Below are positions 57,768 through 64,000 of a stretch of DNA of 64,000 bases, piece after piece. The position numbers were made by a program, and so were the translations under genes. The notes beneath the pieces are model-generated. The model was not told the origin of the DNA. It saw nothing but the letters and a program-made list of their open reading frames with translations, and made no database searches. Source of the stretch: Yarrowia lipolytica. Lineage: Eukaryota > Ascomycota > Dipodascomycetes > Dipodascales. How positions within the stretch are numbered: position 1 is the first letter of the stretch; each line of letters begins with the position of its first letter. The stretch spans positions 868,001 through 932,000 of the forward strand of contig NC_090773.1 in NCBI RefSeq assembly GCF_001761485.1, given 5' to 3'.

Positions 57768-59729
57768 CTAGTTGGTGGCGTTGTTGTGGTGAAGGTGGGG
57801 GTGGGGAATGTGAACGGGTTCGTCCTGCACGTCCTGCAAAGACTCGGCGCCGTCAACCTCCTCTCCGGCCTCTCGCTCAAACTCCTGGATCATTCGAATC
57901 TCCTGGTTCTTGATGTCAGAGGCTCCGTACCAGGCCACAGCTCCCATACCGAGGAAGGCAGCGATACAGGAGAAGACAAGAGCAACAATACCTCGGGCAG
58001 TGAAGCCGGCGGGCAGATCCTTCTCCTGCAGGTTCTGGCCAGACAGGTTGAGGAAGTCGGTGTCGTTGCCAGCAGCGTTTCCGACGGTGGGCACCTCGGC
58101 GATCTTGCAGGCGTCGAAGTGGTTGGGGGGCACGTACTGCTTCTTGAGCTCCTCAGGAGCCTCAACCAGAGTGAAGGCAAGACCCTGCTCCATGTGCCAT
58201 TCAATATGGCAATGGAAGAACCAAACACCGGGGTTGTCAGCTCGGAATCGCATCACCATGTTTCCGTTGGGCTTGACGTAGACTGTGTCTCGTCGCATGG
58301 GCACCTCGGCAAACTTGATGTCTTCATCCTCGGGGTCGAAGGGAGTCATGTCATCGTCCTCGTAGGCCTCAGATCGGTAAGGAACCTGGAAGACTCGTCC
58401 GTGCATGTGGAAGGGATGGGTTCCGGCATCCTCGTTGTTGAGCACAATGTCGATAACGTCGTTGTGCTTGAGAACGTAGGTGTGGGTGTTGTCTCCGTAG
58501 ATGGTGGCGTCAGTCTCCATGCCGTCGGGAGAAGACATGACGGTGTACAGAACGGGGACCTTGGGAGCAACCCAGGTGAGCTCGTTGAAGAAGGCGTAGT
58601 TGATACCGTTGTTGAGGTTGTTCATGGTCACGTTGACGGTGATGGTCATGTCGGGGTCGGGCAGCAGCTTCATGCCGTCCAGGGGAACAAGATCCATGTC
58701 ATCGAATCGTCGCTCCTCGAACTCGTCATCAGCGCCATCTCCCTCCTTGTCAGTGTGCCAGTAGTAGTTCTCGGGACCCTCGGGACGGTCGTTGGGGTCG
58801 TCGTTGTACTGCAGCCAGTTGGTCTGGTACAGAACAAGATCCTCGGGGGTCAGATCCAGCATGGTTCCGTCAATGGTGGTCATAATGGGGAAGTTGGTGG
58901 AAGCATCGTCCTTGGTCTTGAGCAGTACCGAGTATCGCTGGGCAGAGGTGATGTAAAGAAGGTCAATGGGGTCGGACTTTTCGGTGTAAACACCGTCAAT
59001 CTCAATAACCTCCATGGTATGGTTCATAATCTCCACGTACTGGGACACGAAAGCGCCAATGTTGATGATGGACAGCTTGTAGGTCTTACCGGGCTCCACC
59101 TTGATGGTGGTGTTGAGGGTGTCGTTGAAGAGAATGTTGGAGGGGATAGGCTCAGCTCCGGTGGGGTTGTAGACGGACAGGAAATCGGGCAGCAGGTCGG
59201 GAATCTCCTCGTGGTACCAGTCGGAGACGGTGAACCAGATGTGCTCGTCGTACTCGTCCTTGTAGGGGTCCTCGGGGTCGTTGACGATGAAGACGCCACG
59301 CAGACCGTCGGGGTATTGACCACCGACGTGGGAGTGGTACCAGTAGGTTCCGGCCTGCTCGACGGTGAAGTTGTATCGGAAAGCAAAAGACGAGTCTTCG
59401 GGGGACTGGGGGCACTGGGTGATCCACACGGGGCCGTCCTGGGCGTTCTGGCCCTCCATGAACAGACCGTGCCAATGCAGAGACACGTTCTGGGTGCCGA
59501 GGTCGTTGTACAGATCGACAATGACCCGGTCGCCCTTGGTCACGTTGATGGTGGGGATGGGCCACTGGTCGTTGATACCAATGACTCGTCGCTCGTGGAC
59601 GCCGTCGGGGTTGGCGTTGACCCAGGTGGCGGTGAAGTTGTAGTACTTGTCGTTCTTGCCAATGGGCGCGAGCTGGGCCGAGCAAAGGCCGGCCAAGGCG
59701 AGCGCGGCGGTCACCACTTGGAACTTCAT
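57768..59729 (-). CDS. FET3: Multicopper ferroxidase Fet3
   Basis: 653 residues from the ATG at 59729; the frame extends upstream only from a TTG. Fet3 is a plasma-membrane enzyme that oxidises Fe2+ with O2 and hands Fe3+ to Ftr1. A signal peptide (1-18, ALALAGLCSAQ) precedes three cupredoxin domains. Copper motifs: HWHG (85-88), YHSH (131-134), HPFHMHG (438-444) and HCHIEWH (506-512), with type-1 Cys507, His512 and Leu517. VEPGKTYKLSIINIGAFVSQY (about 211-231) aligns with the yeast ferroxidase Glu185 region, and Glu212 is a candidate iron ligand. One membrane span (about 579-601) anchors the C-terminus, followed by an acidic, His-rich cytosolic tail. It is divergent from FTR1, its functional partner. 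Minus-strand TATATAA is about 50 bp upstream. Confidence 0.95.
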   Translation of the reverse strand: MKFQVVTAALALAGLCSAQLAPIGKNDKYYNFTATWVNANPDGVHERRVIGINDQWPIPTINVTKGDRVIVDLYNDLGTQNVSLHWHGLFMEGQNAQDGPVWITQCPQSPEDSSFAFRYNFTVEQAGTYWYHSHVGGQYPDGLRGVFIVNDPEDPYKDEYDEHIWFTVSDWYHEEIPDLLPDFLSVYNPTGAEPIPSNILFNDTLNTTIKVEPGKTYKLSIINIGAFVSQYVEIMNHTMEVIEIDGVYTEKSDPIDLLYITSAQRYSVLLKTKDDASTNFPIMTTIDGTMLDLTPEDLVLYQTNWLQYNDDPNDRPEGPENYYWHTDKEGDGADDEFEERRFDDMDLVPLDGMKLLPDPDMTITVNVTMNNLNNGINYAFFNELTWVAPKVPVLYTVMSSPDGMETDATIYGDNTHTYVLKHNDVIDIVLNNEDAGTHPFHMHGRVFQVPYRSEAYEDDDMTPFDPEDEDIKFAEVPMRRDTVYVKPNGNMVMRFRADNPGVWFFHCHIEWHMEQGLAFTLVEAPEELKKQYVPPNHFDACKIAEVPTVGNAAGNDTDFLNLSGQNLQEKDLPAGFTARGIVALVFSCIAAFLGMGAVAWYGASDIKNQEIRMIQEFEREAGEEVDGAESLQDVQDEPVHIPHPHLHHNNATN

Positions 59730-59778
59730 TCTGAGAGAATACGGTGTGGTGTGAGCAAAGGGATGGCTCCGACTTTGG

Positions 59779-59786
59779 TTATATAT
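59779..59786 (-). promoter_or_regulatory. TATA box of FET3
   Basis: TTATATAT on the plus strand (ATATATAA on the coding strand), 50-57 bp upstream of the FET3 ATG. Confidence 0.6.
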
Positions 59787-59927
59787 GTAGAAAAAAGTTT
59801 GGTCTGGCGGAGGAAGTCTGATGGGCTCTAGGTTGCCTCTCTTTGTGCGTTCCACTGCACCTCCAGATTGCACGTCGTTTGGGCACAAAAGGGAGCGTCT
59901 CTTTGTTCTGCCGGAGCAAAAAAAAAA

Positions 59928-59936
59928 TTATCAGAT
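59928..59936 (-). promoter_or_regulatory. Iron-repressor GATA motif (ATCWGATAA), FET3-proximal
   Basis: TTATCAGAT on the plus strand, i.e. ATCTGATAA on the FET3 coding strand, 199 bp upstream of the FET3 ATG. ATCWGATAA is the known extended site of SreA/Sre1/Sfu1-type GATA iron repressors; binding here is inferred. Confidence 0.65.
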
Positions 59937-60076
59937 GAAAAAAAAATTAAACAATCATGCCCAAACACTCAAAGAGAGCTCCACACATAGTATTAGCCTT
60001 AGTGGAGATGATACTGATTAGCGTCGAATCAGATTGCAGGGGAGGGGGCGTAGATGGTGGTTGTGTTTGCGATTAT

Positions 60077-60121
60077 GTCTGTGTCTGTGTCTGTGTCTGT
60101 GACTGTGTCTGTGTCTGTGTT
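60077..60121. repeat. TCTGTG hexanucleotide repeat
   Basis: About seven TCTGTG units with one change, in the FET3/FTR1 spacer. Confidence 0.9.
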
Positions 60122-60205
60122 TGTCGCTGATTTGCGATTCGCCGCCTCCTTTTCAGCGCGGGCTCGATGCATTCACGCCAATCAGGAGGCGAGCCCTCCT
60201 CCGTA

Positions 60206-60214
60206 TTATCAGAT
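60206..60214 (-). promoter_or_regulatory. Iron-repressor GATA motif (ATCWGATAA), second copy
   Basis: TTATCAGAT, same orientation as the FET3-proximal copy, 477 bp upstream of FET3. Exact match to ATCWGATAA on the minus strand. Confidence 0.6.
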
Positions 60215-60363
60215 GTCAAATCCCACAACCGGTTACCCGGCGGGCTTGGCGCTGGGAGCTTGTATCCAAGACGGCGTGTCTTGACGAGACGAAGCAAACC
60301 CACAGCACGCTTAGGTTGGGATGGCCACGGTTTGCTTTTGTGTTTTTGAGCGACGGGGGTGGA

Positions 60364-60425
60364 GTTGGGCGAGGCGAGATGGTGAAGTTGGACGAGGCGA
60401 GATGGTGAAGTTGGACGAGGCGAGG
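60364..60425. repeat. 23-bp tandem repeat, 2.7 copies
   Basis: Unit GTTGGRCGAGGCGAGATGGTGAA at 60364, 60387 and partially at 60410. Confidence 0.9.
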
Positions 60426-60564
60426 AGGAGATGAGTTGAAGTGGAGCGGGGAGTTGGACGCTTGGAGTGTGTCGGTTGAGTGAGTTGGACGAGGGGAGGA
60501 GTTGTTTGTCTGACTGACTGTTTGACGTTCGTTTGACTCAATTTGTAGTCTGTTCGATCTTAGT

Positions 60565-60624
60565 CTGACTCTGTCTGACTCTGTCCGACTCTGTTCAACT
60601 CCGTTTCACTCCGTTTCACTCCGT
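60565..60624. repeat. 10-bp tandem repeat, 6 copies
   Basis: Units CTGACTCTGT (x2), CCGACTCTGT, TCAACTCCGT, TTCACTCCGT (x2). The word CACTCCGT recurs with changes near 60690-60710. Confidence 0.9.
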
Positions 60625-60730
60625 CCGCCATCGGATAGCGTTCTATTGATGGAAATTAGCCATTGAGTACCTACTCCATCCCACTCGTAGTCTTACTCCG
60701 TCCCACCCCCACTCCTACTCAATCAACACG

Positions 60731-61058
60731 TACTACTACAGCGCCTATGACACCGCTCTCACCCTACTCCCTTTCTCGCCTCCTCCAACATCCGCCAACT
60801 CCTGCTCTTGGCTACTCAAGCTTCGCACTCTTGGCTGGACCTACTCGGACACCTAAAAGACACTGTTCCTGGCCAATGCGTTTGGGGTGTCTCCAGACCT
60901 TGTCCTGGTCTGGACCAACGCTGGCGTTGTCGCTGACACCACCAACCCAACACCAATGTCTCAGCGGGGGACCAGGTGGACATTTCTCGCTTTCTCCCAG
61001 ATGGCGCTCTCATAGATGAAATCGCGGAGCCGAACCGTCTGACATGCAAATCAAGTTG
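60731..61058 (+). pseudogene. Possible decayed coding sequence, family unknown
   Basis: Plus-strand stretches here read like protein with C/G-rich third codon positions (for example NAFGVSPDLVLVWTNAG and VDISRFLPDGALIDEIAEP), but they do not form one intact open frame. I cannot name a family, so it may equally be chance. If it is a relic of a gene or mobile element, it is an old, broken one. Confidence 0.25.
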
Positions 61059-62039
61059 ATCAAAAACATCTAGGTTCTGCCAAGCTTACCCTGGAACCAC
61101 TAGATCCCGGATGCCAACTCAGAGCCTACCAGCATCAGAGTCGCTAGTCTAACCCTCTTTCTCCGTACGTGCTTCCGCGTCGGGCTCCGTTTTTTACCGT
61201 TGATCGTCGACGTCATACCGAGGCATGCGAGCGAGACCGCGAGACATGAGGTTCTGGTCCGTGGTCGGTTGGAGATTAGTTGATTGAGAAGATGCTGACG
61301 TCGGCTGCTGGATGCTGGACCATTCCCAATACACATGTCCAGTTCTCCACCCTTCAGACTGTTTTCACCCATTTGACCACACTGCAAGCTAATGCGAGAC
61401 CAAACCGCCATATATGACCAAGCTGTGGCAGATCTAGACTGCAACTGAGACAGCCACGAGCTCCATGGAACCACTGCGACGACGCTCGTATTACTCTCTA
61501 CTCTCGACTTCGCTTTTCTTTTCTGGGAACCTTGGCCAAACCAGCGTGGTCTAACCTACCAGTGTCTGAGACTCTGAGACAGACATTCATCAGGTACTGG
61601 GATTGGTTGTGCTACTTGGTGCCGTTTGATAACGCCAGCCGACGTGTTATTGGAGCGGTCTACTTGTAGCAACCAACTTGTGTCTGACTTATTGGTTCCA
61701 CCGTCCACGCTACGCTAGCTCGCACGGCTACTAGCTCCTGCCAACAATTGCTACTAGTCGCCAGCCCAGGAACAGGCCTTTAGCCGCGTGCAACTCATGT
61801 CATGTAGGTCGTAAATCCACGGCACCGATGCACAATGATCAATCTCATCCATCTGCCATCGTCCATTTTGTATTTCCATCTGTGAAAATTTTTCTTTCTA
61901 CCGTCCACACCACACACACTGTACAGTATCGTACATCGTAGTAGTTTACCTGTGGTCCCCCCTTATTATCGTTGATTGATTGACTGGGGGGGGCTCGGCA
62001 CAACTTTAAGCAGGCGATTTTCAGTCGGCAGTAAAAGCC

Positions 62040-62048
62040 ATCTGATAA
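62040..62048 (+). promoter_or_regulatory. Iron-repressor GATA motif (ATCWGATAA), third copy
   Basis: ATCTGATAA on the plus strand, about 806 bp upstream of FTR1. Exact match to the consensus. Confidence 0.55.
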
Positions 62049-62645
62049 CAGAAAAAAAAGACCGTGCGGATTCTCGCACTCTTGCCAACCACGCTCGATT
62101 TCCCGCCGCCAAAATCGGGCCCGGCGTCGTCGAATTGCAGCCTTTTTCGCCCAACAAAACTGCCGCCTATCTGATCATCTGCCATCTCCATTTTTCCTCC
62201 GTAGATGCACCACCATCAAATCAGGATGCGCAAACTTTTGCCAACCCTGCCACCTGCAGCCCCAGTGGCTCTTTTCTCCTGCTTTAGGCAAAGTTAAGCA
62301 GGTCTTTTTGGGCCCCGTAAATTTAGATAGGTCCCTGACAACCCCATCTATAGTTCTGCCCAGTGGGGACCCAAACGAGGCCCCAAAAGAATCGTTTTTT
62401 TCGGCCCTGATTGATGGGCATGGTTTTTCGCACATTGATGCACATGTGGCCAGCATGCACAGTGGACATTTTTGCGACGAATCTGAGATGCAGACATCTT
62501 TCAGTCATTTTCCCTTGTTTCAAAAAATCTCTTTGTCCCGCTGCGTCCTTTGTCCATATGCACAAATTAAACTCGCATAGCATTAGACAAACCGCTTAAA
62601 TTTTGCGTTTTGTGATTTTCCTTGTCCGCTAAGGTTTGACTAAAA

Positions 62646-62654
62646 TTATCAGAT
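62646..62654 (-). promoter_or_regulatory. Iron-repressor GATA motif (ATCWGATAA), FTR1-proximal
   Basis: TTATCAGAT, 200 bp upstream of the FTR1 ATG, at almost the same distance as the FET3-proximal copy has from FET3. It sits in the sequence AAAATTATCAGATG, closely resembling the context of the copy at 59928. Confidence 0.65.
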
Positions 62655-62790
62655 GGACAAACGACCCTGGGCTTGGCCAAAGTCTCTTCTGCGGCCAAGT
62701 CTCTTTGTCTGGCTTGGCGACGCATTGGCATCGAAGGTTTACGTCTTCCCTAGCCCCCCAGAAACACTCTTGTGTCGCCCAAAGTTGAAA

Positions 62791-62800
62791 TTTATATAAG
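62791..62800 (+). promoter_or_regulatory. TATA box of FTR1
   Basis: TTTATATAAG, 54-63 bp upstream of the FTR1 ATG. Confidence 0.6.
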
Positions 62801-62853
62801 AAATAGGCTGCTCCAGCAGTCTCCGGCTCTCCAGCTTCAACTACAACCTCACA

Positions 62854-64000
62854 ATGACTGCCGACGTCTTTTCCGTCGAAGTCTTCTTCATCTGTTTCCG
62901 AGAATGTCTCGAGGCTGCCATTGTCATTTCGGTGCTCCTGTCCTTTGTCAAGCAGGGTCTTGGCGGCGGAGAGGACAAGACTCTCTACAAAAAGCTGCTT
63001 AAGCAGATCTGGATCGGTGCCGCTGGAGGCATTGTCATCTGTCTGTGTATCGGTGGAGGTTTCATCGGCGCCTACTACTCGTTTGAAGATGATATCTGGT
63101 CCAAGTCCGAGGATCTGTGGGAGGGTATCTTCTCCGTCATTGCTACCATTCTGATCACCGTTATGGGCCTGGCCATGCTGCGAATCAACAAGATGAAGGA
63201 AAAGTGGCGAATGAAGATCGCCAAGGCGCTGCTGGAAGACCACCAGCAAGTCAAGGGGTTCAAAAAGTTCCTCAACTTCCGCTTCTACTCCAAAAAGTAC
63301 GCCATGGCCATTCTGCCTTTCATCACCACCCTTCGAGAGGGAGTCGAAGCCATTGTGTTCATTGGTGGAGTCGCTGTCGGTAGACCTGCCACCGCCTTCC
63401 CTCTCGCTGTCTTTTGCGGTCTTCTGGCCGGATGTGCCTGTGGATATCTCATTTACCGAGGAGGTAACATGATGTCTATTCAGATCTTCCTCATCGCCTC
63501 CACTTGCTTCCTCTATCTCATTGCCGCCGGTCTTATCTCTCGAGCCGTGTGGTACTTCCAGATGTACCGATTTTCGCTCAAGACTGGCGGGGACGTGGCC
63601 GAGCAGGGCTCCGGACCGGGCTCGTACAATGTCCACGAGGTGGTGTGGCACGTCAACTGCTGCAACCCCGAGACGGACAACGGCTGGGAGATTTTTAACG
63701 CTCTGTTTGGCTGGCAAAACTCCCCCACCTACGGCTCCGTCATCATCTACAACCTCTACTGGCTGTGCATCATTGGCGCCATCTTCGCCATGCTGTTCCA
63801 GGAGAAGCACGGCTACTACCCCGGCTTCAAGTGGGCCAAGCGGTTCCAGAAGAAGGAGTACTCCAAGGAGGAGATTGATGAGATGTTCCACCGGGCCGCC
63901 GCCACCCAGATCAACGAGGCTGCCCAGTACCACGCCGGCTCGTCGTCAGAGGACCTCGACAAGGGCGTCAACGATGTGGAGAGCAAGGGCGTCGACGATA
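62854..64000 (+). CDS. FTR1: High-affinity iron permease Ftr1, 3' end cut by window edge
   Basis: 382 codons are present and still open at the right edge. Ftr1 is the plasma-membrane Fe3+ permease that works only with Fet3. Seven membrane spans are expected. The two iron-binding REXXE motifs are clear: RECLE (16-20) in span 1 and REGVE (161-165) in span 4 (LPFITTLREGVEAIVFIGG). The loop SKSEDLWEGIFSVIATIL and the exofacial segment NCCNPETDNGWEIFNALFGW are typical. The cytosolic C-terminus is charged and Ser/Asp-rich (SSSEDLDKGVNDVESKG), still running at the edge, as in other fungal Ftr1 proteins where it carries regulatory sites. The ATG at 62854 has an A-rich context (CTCACAATG). It is divergent from FET3. 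Confidence 0.95.
   Translation, partial: MTADVFSVEVFFICFRECLEAAIVISVLLSFVKQGLGGGEDKTLYKKLLKQIWIGAAGGIVICLCIGGGFIGAYYSFEDDIWSKSEDLWEGIFSVIATILITVMGLAMLRINKMKEKWRMKIAKALLEDHQQVKGFKKFLNFRFYSKKYAMAILPFITTLREGVEAIVFIGGVAVGRPATAFPLAVFCGLLAGCACGYLIYRGGNMMSIQIFLIASTCFLYLIAAGLISRAVWYFQMYRFSLKTGGDVAEQGSGPGSYNVHEVVWHVNCCNPETDNGWEIFNALFGWQNSPTYGSVIIYNLYWLCIIGAIFAMLFQEKHGYYPGFKWAKRFQKKEYSKEEIDEMFHRAAATQINEAAQYHAGSSSEDLDKGVNDVESKGVDD

Larger units (their letters stand above)
59730..62853. other. Divergent FET3/FTR1 regulatory region
   Basis: 3.1 kb shared upstream region. It contains four exact ATCWGATAA motifs, TATA boxes near both genes, three tandem-repeat patches (60077-60121, 60364-60425, 60565-60624) and interrupted coding-like stretches around 60731-61058. 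No intact gene is supported in the interval. Confidence 0.75.

Overview
This window looks like nuclear chromosomal DNA of a Yarrowia-type ascomycete yeast (Saccharomycotina), most probably Yarrowia lipolytica or a close relative. The reasons are the gene set, the long intergenic spacers, and an intron grammar of GTGAGT at the 5' end with a CTAAC branch point fused to CCAG at the 3' end. A respiratory complex I subunit gene (NDUFB9/NI2M type) excludes the Saccharomyces lineage. No tRNA, rRNA, intact transposon or CRISPR array was found. Species assignment is inference from protein resemblance, not from a database search.

Layout, left to right: the 5' end of an iron-type multicopper oxidase gene running off the left edge (1-242, minus); exosome subunit SKI6/RRP41 with an intron directly after its ATG; mitochondrial ornithine carrier ORT1; an N-terminally short Kap121/importin-5 relative; TMA22 (DENR); an RSN1/CSC1-family membrane channel; the ERMES subunit MMM1; two-exon TIM13; a pyruvate decarboxylase; a Zn2Cys6 regulator; glyoxalase II with two possible starts; an unrecognised GPI-anchored protein; TMA46; the mitochondrial PP2C phosphatase PTC5; a GRE2-like reductase; a glucose-6-phosphate 1-epimerase; an OSGIN-like flavoprotein; Rab5 (VPS21); a PRR1/PRR2-type kinase; Mediator subunit MED14; complex I NDUFB9 with a tiny last exon; a carnosine N-methyltransferase; an F-box protein; then a divergent pair, ferroxidase FET3 (minus) and iron permease FTR1 (plus, cut by the right edge).

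The clearest functional unit is at the right end. FET3 and FTR1 encode the two partners of the high-affinity reductive iron uptake complex and share a 3.1 kb divergent spacer. That spacer holds four exact copies of the extended iron-repressor GATA motif ATCWGATAA. The outermost copy on each side lies about 200 bp from the corresponding ATG. The multicopper oxidase at the left edge has near-matches to the same motif upstream. Many of the other genes are mitochondrial (ORT1, MMM1, TIM13, PTC5, NDUFB9, long-form glyoxalase II), but they are otherwise ordinary single-gene units.

Intergenic DNA carries many short tandem repeats and repeated words, chiefly the exact palindrome TCACGTGA (ten copies noticed, all intergenic) and GTAC-centred palindromes. 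Start codons were set at the first supportable ATG; several reading frames extend upstream only through non-ATG codons.
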